A stretch of DNA of 43,973 nucleotides from Janthinobacterium sp. (GTDB lineage: Bacteria; Pseudomonadota; Gammaproteobacteria; Burkholderiales; Burkholderiaceae_D). The number at the start of each line of letters is the position of its first letter. Positions within the stretch are counted from its first letter, which is position 1. The stretch is from contig JANXSQ010000306.1 in assembly GCA_025356595.1 (NCBI GenBank), forward strand, positions 1 through 43,973, written 5' to 3'. The notes beneath the pieces are model-generated. The model saw nothing but the letters and a program-made list of their open reading frames with translations, did no database searches and was not told the DNA's origin. Shown here piece by piece: positions 9,132-15,929 of this stretch. The position numbers and the translations under genes are program-made.

Positions 9132-9265
9132 GGGAGCGTCGAGGCTCGCTACGAGGATGAAACTGTCTGGCTGACGCGAGGCTAATAATCGAGCTGTTCG
9201 CGGTGGCTGCGCACACGGTCAGCGGGCACTCGAACATGTTGCTGAACAACGCAGGCAAAAGAGGG
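9132..9265 (+). pseudogene. Remnant of RhuM-family gene (tentative)
   Basis: Frame 1 reads GSVEARYEDETVWLT (9132-9176). A shift of one base then gives RLIIELFAVAAHTVSGHSNM. Together these resemble the N-terminus of the virulence RhuM family, where an E-x-E-T-V-W-L-T segment precedes Q-x-x-M-A-E-L-F and a T-V-S-x-H helix. No start, no continuous frame and no C-terminal domain remain. The match is from memory of the family pattern and is tentative. Confidence 0.35.
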
Positions 9266-9290
9266 GGCAAACTGCAAGTGCAACACTGGG

Positions 9291-9512
9291 TTAATGAGCA
9301 GTGTTCGTCGGGTGTTGCAGCAATGCTATGTGTTGAGTACAAACGACCAGCGGCGATTCAAATCCAACCGTGGCCCTTGGACGCGTATCTAGCGACAGCG
9401 CAATGGCATCCAACTCGTCCTGGAAGTAAATCGATAGGTCTGAGCTTTTGGGCATGTACTGGCGCAACAGGCCATCGGTGTTGTCATTGATTCCGACGCT
9501 TCCGTTTGCTTG
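9291..9512 (-). mobile_element. IS30-family transposase 3' fragment
   Basis: In one minus-strand frame the segment reads NDNTDGLLRQYMPKSSDLS followed by LDAIALSLDTRPRATVGF and stops at 9291. This is the well-conserved C-terminal end of IS30-family transposases (NENTNGLLRQY-P-K-x-T-D then LNxRPRKTLGF). The rest of the transposase is missing; it abuts the Mrr remnant, suggesting insertion into or recombination within that gene followed by decay. Terminal inverted repeats could not be identified. Confidence 0.7.
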
Positions 9513-9865
9513 GCTGACCGAGATGCATCGCGAAATTCGACGAATCCAGGGAATCGGTCGAGATATGTGACGTCGACCCGTGTCGGGTTTTCGCTGAGAA
9601 CCTGCTTGCCGCGCGTGGTAATCCGCAGCGCGCCGCGACGAGGCGATTCCAGCAGACCGGCTTTTTTGAGGTATGAGTTCGCCCAGCAGATTCAATCATT
9701 GAAGACGGCCTGCGGGCCGCTCGCAAGCAGTTGGTTGCGCTAATCTTGGTCTAGCTTGAACTCCTCAGCCAATACATCAACGGCTTCCCGGGTGGTGTGA
9801 TCGATATCGTCCGACGCGAAGCGGAGCAAAGGCAGCATGAGCGTTTGGTAGTCTGGGATTGGCAT
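9513..9865 (-). pseudogene. mrr: Mrr restriction endonuclease, N-terminal remnant with two stops
   Basis: From the ATG at 9865 the frame reads MPIPDYQTLMLPLLRFASDD, the typical start of Mrr-type type IV restriction enzymes. It continues through a TAG at 9740-9742 (RNQLLASGPQAVF next), a TGA ten or so codons later, then WANSYLKKAGLLESPRRGAL and TYLDRFPGFVEFRD in the same frame. This covers the winged-helix Mrr_N domain. The catalytic PD-(D/E)xK domain is gone; the frame runs into IS30 debris. It is therefore a dead modified-DNA restriction gene. Confidence 0.75.
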
Positions 9866-9989
9866 CGATTGGCTAGGATCCGCTAGATGGCTGGGAAATG
9901 TGTATGCCGGCAATACACCATCGTCTAGGCCGCTCGGGTACCGTGTATTGCTGTTGGAATTGCTGCCGCAAGAGGCACTCAGCACAAGG

Positions 9990-10018
9990 TGGACAAACTC
10001 TGCTAATCTTGCTATTCA
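9990..10018 (+). promoter_or_regulatory. Putative sigma-70 promoter of the parA-HEPN pair
   Basis: TGGACA at 9990-9995 and TATTCA at 10013-10018 with a 17-bp spacer, about 35 bp upstream of the ParA-like start. Composition here is more AT-rich than the host genome. Confidence 0.4.
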
Positions 10019-10051
10019 CTTTTCAATCAATCACCTGCGATGAGGCTGCAC

Positions 10052-11092
10052 ATGGCGAAGATCGTCTGTTTATTCAACCACAAGGGCGGCGTGAGCAAAA
10101 CGACGACCGCGTTCAATTTAGGATGGATGCTGGCGCTAAAGGGCGCGCGGGTTCTCCTTGCGGATTTTGACCCGCAGTGTAATCTCACTGGAATGGTTCT
10201 TGGCTACAAGGGTATAGCTGATTTGGAACAGACCTACACTTCGCTTCCGGCTAACAACGTGATGGACGGCTTAGCGCCTGCATTCGAGTCGCAACCGCGA
10301 CAAATCGTGGGCGCCGAATGTGTCAATGTGCCTGGAAACGAAAAATTATTCTTGCTACCGGGTCATATTGGTCTTGCGGAGTACGAAACGACGCTTGGCA
10401 TTGCTCAAGAGCTAAGTGGTTCTCTATTGGCACTTCGCAACTTGCCGGGTTCATTGCGCTTCCTAATTGACGCGACAGCTGAAAAATACGAGATTGACTT
10501 CGTTATTGTTGATATGAGTCCGAGTCTAGGCCCAATCAATCAAAATCTGTTGATGACATGCGACCATTTTATCGTCCCACTTCACCCAGACTATTTCTCG
10601 TCGATGGCGCTTAGTTCGCTTGCTAAGTCGTTGCCGCGCTGGGTCGCTTGGGCACGGACTGCGTATGAGGTCGAGGTCTTGCGAAAGGCTGATTACCCAT
10701 TCCCAAAAATGAATGCGACATTTATTGGATCAGTAATTCAGAAGTACCGTCCCCGCAATGGACAGCCAAGCGCCGCATTTGATCGTTGGATCGATAAACT
10801 CAAGGAAGGCCTCAGAAATGAACTAATACCTAGTCTTGAAAAGGCTGGATTACTGAATGTGGTGGAGTTTAAGGCTAGAATTGGCGCAGAACCGTCGGAG
10901 CCCATACTCTCGGTTGCGGACTTCAACAGCCTGATCGCGTTGTCGCAGGAATTCCAAGTTCCCGTATACGCGTTGACGTCGGAACTAATTCAGCAGACTG
11001 GTAGAGTTTGGGATACGACCAAGGCGAGTATGGCAGTTTTCGAGGCAGAATTTAGTGGCTGTGCTGATAAACTGATTGCTCTCACAAAATAG
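10052..11092 (+). CDS. ParA-family ATPase (AAA_31)
   Basis: A protein of 346 residues with a deviant Walker A motif KGGVSKTTT (K11-T19), a switch segment DFDPQCNLTG (from about residue 39) and a Walker B-like IDFVIVDMSPSLG. Such MinD/ParA ATPases bind ATP as dimers and position DNA or protein cargo. The ATG at 10052 has GAGG six bases upstream and is preferred to the ATG at 10040. The protein is longer than plasmid ParA, with an extra C-terminal helical region, and there is no parB gene beside it. Instead a HEPN gene starts 7 bp after its stop, so a non-segregation role is likely (inference). Codon use is less GC-rich than the host. Confidence 0.88.
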   Translation: MAKIVCLFNHKGGVSKTTTAFNLGWMLALKGARVLLADFDPQCNLTGMVLGYKGIADLEQTYTSLPANNVMDGLAPAFESQPRQIVGAECVNVPGNEKLFLLPGHIGLAEYETTLGIAQELSGSLLALRNLPGSLRFLIDATAEKYEIDFVIVDMSPSLGPINQNLLMTCDHFIVPLHPDYFSSMALSSLAKSLPRWVAWARTAYEVEVLRKADYPFPKMNATFIGSVIQKYRPRNGQPSAAFDRWIDKLKEGLRNELIPSLEKAGLLNVVEFKARIGAEPSEPILSVADFNSLIALSQEFQVPVYALTSELIQQTGRVWDTTKASMAVFEAEFSGCADKLIALTK

Positions 11093-11099
11093 TTGACCA

Positions 11100-11726
11100 A
11101 TGACTCCGATTGCACATTTTCAATCGGTGTGGGAGCGCTGTGAGCAAATTGCAGGCATACACACCTATCTATCCGGTCGCCTGACAGTTGCCCTAAGCCC
11201 GGATGAGTTGTTAAGGGCTGAATGGGTTGCGCGCGTTAGTGCTCTCGACCTTTATGTACATGAGTTGGTCGCACAGCAGATGCTGGAAATTTTCGAGGGG
11301 CGCCGTACACCGTCATCTGGATTTCAGCGCTTTACGATACCCAACGATGTGTTGATGCGAATCCGTGCGGCTGAATCGAAGGCGGATGAAAGCTCTGCAT
11401 TCGATTTGGAGGTTCGTAGTAGGCTGGGCTTTGCAACCTATCAAGATCCAGACAAGATCGCTGACGGAGTGCGCCAGTTCTCAGATGTTGAGTTGTGGAA
11501 TGAAATCGCTATTAAGCAGGGGGCGACTAACGCGACCAAGGTCAGCGTAGCTAAGGCTTTGAAGCGCGGACTTTCGTTGATCGTTGAAAGACGGAACAAA
11601 ATTGCACATGAGGGCGACTTGCAGCCAGGCGCTCCCCGCGTTCCGTGGCCCATAAATCGCGCCGATCTGCAAGAGGTCGCTAGGATGGTTTTGCTTATCG
11701 TGATGGCACTCGAACAGATCGCGTGA
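11100..11726 (+). CDS. HEPN-domain protein (RiboL-PSP/MAE_28990-like), putative RNase effector
   Basis: A helical protein of 208 residues with the HEPN signature RNKIAH (R165-x4-H170) inside RRNKIAHEGD near the C-terminus. An SALDLYVHELVAQQML helix lies near residues 47-62. The Rx4-6H motif is the catalytic centre of HEPN ribonucleases in toxin-antitoxin, abortive-infection and CRISPR effectors. The layout, with an N-terminal helix pair and late Rx4H, recalls the RiboL-PSP-HEPN group. It starts 7 bp after the ParA-like gene without a clear ribosome site, so expression is probably coupled. A defence or toxin role is inferred from family and from the neighbouring mrr debris. Confidence 0.78.
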   Translation: MTPIAHFQSVWERCEQIAGIHTYLSGRLTVALSPDELLRAEWVARVSALDLYVHELVAQQMLEIFEGRRTPSSGFQRFTIPNDVLMRIRAAESKADESSAFDLEVRSRLGFATYQDPDKIADGVRQFSDVELWNEIAIKQGATNATKVSVAKALKRGLSLIVERRNKIAHEGDLQPGAPRVPWPINRADLQEVARMVLLIVMALEQIA

Positions 11727-11904
11727 ATCAAGTTAGGCCGTTGAACCGAGTATATCGCCTTGGTGGCCCTTGCGAAAAACCTTCAATTAATGAGGAAAAT
11801 TTCAATTTTGTGAGCGCTGCTCGCGCCGCACACGGAAGTTGATTTGTTGGGTGGAGTTAGGAGCGTACCGGAAATTGACCGGACACGAGGTCTACGGGTT
11901 CCAC

Positions 11905-11943
11905 AAAACAGAACGCCAACCGGCATGGGTTGGCGTTCTGTTT
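11905..11943 (-). terminator. Rho-independent terminator of tRNA-Phe
   Basis: A perfect 13-bp stem, CAGAACGCCAACC (11909-11921) with its complement at 11928-11940 and a six-base loop, extends by A/T pairs and ends in TTTTG on the minus strand, just downstream of the tRNA. Confidence 0.85.
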
Positions 11944-11954
11944 GACACTGTTCT

Positions 11955-12030
11955 TGGTGGCCCGGGGCGGAATCGAACCACCGACACAAGGATTTTCAAT
12001 CCTCTGCTCTACCGACTGAGCTACCAGGCC
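11955..12030 (-). tRNA. tRNA-Phe (GAA)
   Basis: The minus strand gives a complete 76-nt cloverleaf including an encoded CCA. The acceptor GGCCTGG pairs with CCGGGCC (one G-U), the D arm is GCTC...GAGC, the anticodon stem GAGGA/TCCTT carries loop TTGAAAA with anticodon GAA, and the T arm contains GGTTCGATTCC. The sequence of the mature tRNA is identical to the second copy at 19227-19302. Its 3' end faces the remnant island. Confidence 0.97.
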
Positions 12031-12040
12031 AAGGTGCGGA

Positions 12041-12049
12041 ATTATAGCA
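12041..12049 (-). promoter_or_regulatory. Extended -10 promoter of tRNA-Phe
   Basis: On the minus strand TGCTATAAT (extended -10) ends 10 bp before the tRNA 5' end. The 14-bp context is identical to that of the second tRNA-Phe gene. No good -35 is visible. Confidence 0.6.
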
Positions 12050-12281
12050 GGCCTGCGCGGCGGATGGCTAGGGGGCGTTTCGATCTGTCGCGTTCGGCGC
12101 ATATTGCCGCCGCACTTGGCTCCGCGCGGCGGCGGCCGCTGCGGCGCGGGGTAAAATATGGCGTCTGCGGTGGCTGGTTCGGCGGGCCGTGCGGCAGGGA
12201 TTGCCGCCGCGTCCCTCACGGCCCGGCGCAAGGCGACAGCGCCCGTACGGTGTGCGGCCGAGCCACTTCCGGAGGTTCATT

Positions 12282-13112
12282 TTGTTTGCGATTTCACGCG
12301 CGCTGCGGCGCGCCGCGCGCCCCTTGGCGGCCGCAGCGGCGCTGGCTTTGCCGCTGGCGGCGGCGGGCGCGTGCTCCCGGAACATCACGGTGCCCGTCGC
12401 GCCCACCGGGTTCAGCGTGATCGTGTCGGGCGACAAGGTCTCCGGCGCCTTCCCCGATATGCTGCGCGAGCTGGGCGAGAAGCTTGGCTGCCACTTCGTC
12501 TTCCCCGTCGTGCCGCGCGCGCGCCTGTCCTTCATGTTCCTCACCTCCGGCGAAGCCGATCTGATGTTGCCGGCCTCGCGCAGCGCCGAGCGCGACAAGC
12601 AGGCCGTCTTCGTGCCGATGATGACGCTGAAGATGGCCTTGATCAGCCTGAAGCAGCGCCAGATCCGGACGGCCAGCGTCAAGCATCTGCTGGGCAGCAC
12701 GCAGTGGCGCGGCATCGTCGTGCGCAGCTATGTGTTCGGCGATGAGTACAACGCGCTGGTGCGCTCGCTGGACGAGCAGCACCGCATTTCCTATGTGAAC
12801 AGCCTGGTGACGGTGGCGCGCATGTTGCAGGCCGGCCGCGGCGATTTCACGGTCGTCGCGCCCTCTGTGTTCCTCACTTCGCTCGGCGAGGATCCGACGC
12901 TGGCCGGCTTGCGCGAGCAGCTCGAATACAGCACCCTCGACGGTTTGCCGCCCACGGAGAGCGGGGCGTATATTTCCACCCGATCGCTGTCCGGAGCCGA
13001 CCAGGCCGAGTTGTACAGCCTGCTTGAAAGCGGTCGCAAGGGCGTGCTGTGGAAGTCCTTCCAGAAATACTATCCGGCCGATATGTTGCAGTTTTTCGTC
13101 TTGCAGCATTAA
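12282..13112 (+). CDS. Periplasmic solute-binding-like protein (SBP_bac_3 type)
   Basis: With a TTG start at 12282, preceded by GGAGG six bases upstream, the protein has 276 residues and a clear signal peptide (basic ISRALRRAARP then ALALPLAAAGA). The mature part resembles extracellular family 3 binding domains: FSVIVSGDKVSGAFPDMLRE, GEADLMLPASRSAERDK and a late ISTRSLSGADQAELYSLLESG. In this bacterial group such stand-alone proteins, without permease genes, often serve as amino-acid-like ligand sensors. A cysteine at the end of the hydrophobic stretch could be a weak lipobox. An upstream frame extension from 12189 lacks a ribosome site. Confidence 0.75.
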   Translation: MFAISRALRRAARPLAAAAALALPLAAAGACSRNITVPVAPTGFSVIVSGDKVSGAFPDMLRELGEKLGCHFVFPVVPRARLSFMFLTSGEADLMLPASRSAERDKQAVFVPMMTLKMALISLKQRQIRTASVKHLLGSTQWRGIVVRSYVFGDEYNALVRSLDEQHRISYVNSLVTVARMLQAGRGDFTVVAPSVFLTSLGEDPTLAGLREQLEYSTLDGLPPTESGAYISTRSLSGADQAELYSLLESGRKGVLWKSFQKYYPADMLQFFVLQH

Positions 13113-13382
13113 GCGCCGCGCGCGCCGCGCCGGCCGTCTCGTCTTACGTCCTGAACACCACGCCGCCCCGCGCCTTCGTGGCGGCATGGGTCGCAAACCC
13201 CGCTTGCTCGCTTTTTCCGCCCGCTCGCCGCCATCCCATCCACGCTTCGGGCGCCGCCCCGCAGCGCTCCCATCGTCCCTGAAACGCGCCTGTCATCGTG
13301 CCGTCACGCGCACGTCACGCTAGTGCAACATTGTCGCTTTACTATTCGGCTGGCCCGCAGGAGCCCGTTCTCCCGTCCTTGT

Positions 13383-13616
13383 ATGTTCATTTCGCCACCG
13401 AAAGTTGAGTCCATAGTGTTCCTCTCCCCGACCCTGCGCCATCACGGCGCCCGCTTGTTGTTCGCCATCCTGACGGCCGCCGCGCTGACCGCCTGCGGCG
13501 AAAATTCCGACGCCCCCGAGGCGCCGGTCGTCAAGCCGATCGACAAGCCGGGCGACGCCGCCGATCCGGCGCGCAGTTGCTCCGTCAAATCGCCGAACAC
13601 CCGCTGCGCCCCTTAA
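13383..13616 (+). CDS. Small putative lipoprotein
   Basis: A short protein with a hydrophobic segment ending in the lipobox LTAC followed by GENSDAPEAP. The mature part is about 40 residues, proline and acid rich, with two cysteines near the end (SCSVKSPNTRCAP). Start choice is uncertain: ATG at 13383 gives 77 residues, while GTG at 13416 gives a more typical lipoprotein signal. It precedes the phospholipase gene by 86 bp on the same strand. Function unknown. The region 13113-13382 upstream shows no gene. Confidence 0.55.
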   Translation: MFISPPKVESIVFLSPTLRHHGARLLFAILTAAALTACGENSDAPEAPVVKPIDKPGDAADPARSCSVKSPNTRCAP

Positions 13617-13702
13617 ACCGCCGCATCCCCGCAGCCGCCCACAGCGCGCGTGCCGGCATGCCCCGGCGCGCGCTCGACCATCGCAAATAGAAAGAAGTCC
13701 TC

Positions 13703-15868
13703 ATGATGTCCACCACTCGCCGCGCCTTCCTGCGCAAGGCCGGCAGCGTCGGCGCCGCCGCCGCCGCCATTTCCATGTTCCCGCCCGCCATCCGCAGGGC
13801 GCTCGCCGTTCCCGCGAGCGTGCGCACCGGCACCATCAAGGATGTCGAGCACATCGTCATCCTGATGCAGGAAAACCGCTCCTTCGACCATTATTTCGGC
13901 ACCCTGAAGGGCGTGCGCGGCTTCGCCGACCGCTTCCCGATTCCGCTGCCCGAGTCCGGCTCCATGGGCAAGCACAACGTCTGGTATCAGCTCAACGACA
14001 GCGTCGCCGCCTTGCCGCGCGTGATCGCGCCCTTCCGCCTGAACACGCAGCAGTCCTTCAACTACATGCGCGTGTCCGGCACGCCGCACACCTGGCCGAA
14101 CGCGCAGGGCGCGTGGAACCAGGGCATCCTGGAGCGCTGGCCGACCTACAAGCAAAACCATTCGATGGGGTATTACACCGAGGCGGACATTCCCTTCCAG
14201 TTCGCGCTGGCGAACGCGTTCACGATTTGCGACGCCTACCATTGCTCCTTCCAGGGCGGCACGAATCCGAACCGGGTCTACGCCTGGACCGGCGCCAACG
14301 ATCCCTTCCAGCAGGGCCGCGGCCCGGTGATCGGCAATAGCTACGACAATCTGGACAACGATCCCACCGGCGGCTATCTGTGGACCACCTATCCGGAGCG
14401 CCTGCAGGCGGCCGGCATCGGCTGGCAGGTGTACCAGAACATGGGCGACAACTTCACCGACAATCCGCTGGCCGGCTTCCGCAGTTACCGCGACGCCTAC
14501 GCCGGCGTGCGCAACGCCGACCCGCAACTGCTGGCGCGGGGTCTGAGCACGCGCGATCTCGACCTGTTGAAACGGGATGTGCAAAACGGCACGCTGCCGC
14601 AGGTGTCCTTCATCGTCGCCACGGCCGAGGGTTCCGAGCATCCGGGGCCGTCCAGTCCGGCCCAGGGCGCCGCCTACACGGCCGCCGTGCTCGACGCGCT
14701 GACCGCCAATCCCGAGGTGTGGAGCAAGACCGTGCTGTTCCTGATGTTCGACGAGAACGACGGTTTCTTCGACCATGTGCCGCCGCCGGCCGCGCCCTCG
14801 TATCTGCAGTGGAACAGCGACCCGCGCCAGGCCACGCTGGCCGGCGCGTCGACCGTCAGCACGGCCGGCGAATACCATGAATTGCCGAGCAGCGAGTCGA
14901 GCGAATCGCCGACCCTGATGCACCGTCCCTACGGCTTGGGGCCGCGCGTGCCGATGTATGTCATTTCGCCGTGGAGCAAGGGCGGCTGGGTCAATTCCCA
15001 GGTCTTCGACCACACTTCGGTGATCCGCTTCCTCGAGCAGCGCTTCGGCGTCATGGAGCCGAACATCACGCCGTGGCGGCGCGCCGTCTGCGGCGATTTG
15101 AGTAGCACCTTCAACTTCAGCGATCCGGACGGCGCGCCCTTCGCCGCCAACCTGCCCGAGACGCAGGCGCTGGCCCTGCGCGCCCGGATGCTGGGCGCGA
15201 CGCGCACGCCGATCACGCCGGCGCTGCCCGAGCTGCCCACGCAAGCCAGCGGCTCGCGGGCGCTGCCCTACGAGCTGCACGTCAGCGCCCGCGTGCATCC
15301 GGAGACGGTGCAGGTCGAACTGCTGTTTTCGAACACGGGTACGGCGGCGGCCGTGTTCCACGTCTACGACCGGAGCAATCTGAACCAGCCGCCGCGCCGC
15401 TACACGGTGGAGGCGGGCAAGGACCTGGCCGGCGCCTGGCCGCTGGGCGCCCAGTTGGGCGTCTACGATCTGTGGGTGCTCGGGCCGAACGGTTTCCACC
15501 GCCACTTCCGCGGCGACGCCAACGCCAGCGCGCTGCGTCTGTCGCCGAATCCTGAGATCCAGGTCTGCTACGACATCGTCAACGGCAGCGTGACGGCGAA
15601 GCTGCACAACACCGGCAGCGGCGCCGCCACAGTGACGCTGCGCGCCAACGCCTATCTCGACGCGGCGCCGCTCACCGTCACCCTGCCGGCGCAGACGGAG
15701 CTGGAGCAAACCTGGTCGCTCTGCGATTGCGGCAACTGGTACGACTTCAGCGTGCAGGTGCAGGAATTGCCCGGTTATGCGCGGCGCTTCGCCGGCCGCG
15801 TCGAGACCGGCAAGGACAGCATCAGCGACCCGGCGATGGGCGGGCTGGCGCTGGGCACGCCGGTGTAA
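13703..15868 (+). CDS. Phosphocholine-specific phospholipase C (Tat-exported)
   Basis: A protein of 721 residues starting with a twin-arginine signal (TTRRAFLRKAGSVGAAAAA). The phosphoesterase domain shows QENRSFDHYFGTLKG near residue 55, then TAEGSEHPGPSS and FDENDGFFDHVPPP, metal and substrate motifs shared with PlcH/PlcN and acid phosphatase AcpA. Two C-terminal beta domains of the DUF756 type follow (about residues 520-615 and 620-705). Such enzymes hydrolyse phosphatidylcholine or sphingomyelin outside the cytoplasm for phosphate/choline supply or lysis. Length is normal for the family. No lipase chaperone gene such as plcR is seen nearby. Confidence 0.93.
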   Translation: MMSTTRRAFLRKAGSVGAAAAAISMFPPAIRRALAVPASVRTGTIKDVEHIVILMQENRSFDHYFGTLKGVRGFADRFPIPLPESGSMGKHNVWYQLNDSVAALPRVIAPFRLNTQQSFNYMRVSGTPHTWPNAQGAWNQGILERWPTYKQNHSMGYYTEADIPFQFALANAFTICDAYHCSFQGGTNPNRVYAWTGANDPFQQGRGPVIGNSYDNLDNDPTGGYLWTTYPERLQAAGIGWQVYQNMGDNFTDNPLAGFRSYRDAYAGVRNADPQLLARGLSTRDLDLLKRDVQNGTLPQVSFIVATAEGSEHPGPSSPAQGAAYTAAVLDALTANPEVWSKTVLFLMFDENDGFFDHVPPPAAPSYLQWNSDPRQATLAGASTVSTAGEYHELPSSESSESPTLMHRPYGLGPRVPMYVISPWSKGGWVNSQVFDHTSVIRFLEQRFGVMEPNITPWRRAVCGDLSSTFNFSDPDGAPFAANLPETQALALRARMLGATRTPITPALPELPTQASGSRALPYELHVSARVHPETVQVELLFSNTGTAAAVFHVYDRSNLNQPPRRYTVEAGKDLAGAWPLGAQLGVYDLWVLGPNGFHRHFRGDANASALRLSPNPEIQVCYDIVNGSVTAKLHNTGSGAATVTLRANAYLDAAPLTVTLPAQTELEQTWSLCDCGNWYDFSVQVQELPGYARRFAGRVETGKDSISDPAMGGLALGTPV

Positions 15869-15929
15869 TGTTCGAAAACGGCGGCGCCACGCCGCCCTTG
15901 CCGCCCCGGGTCAGACGGGGCGGCGGCGC

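Noticed and set aside
11758-11768. Third copy of the tRNA-Phe 3' end (CTTGGTGGCCC)
   Set aside because: Only 11 bases match and the flanks differ; too short to call an attachment site.
13613-15709. Long minus-strand open frame of 698 codons opposite the phospholipase gene
   Set aside because: It is a shadow: Arg/Gly/Gln/Val-rich composition produced by GC-rich third positions, while the plus strand encodes a clear family protein. Many similar long antisense frames in the window were rejected for the same reason.
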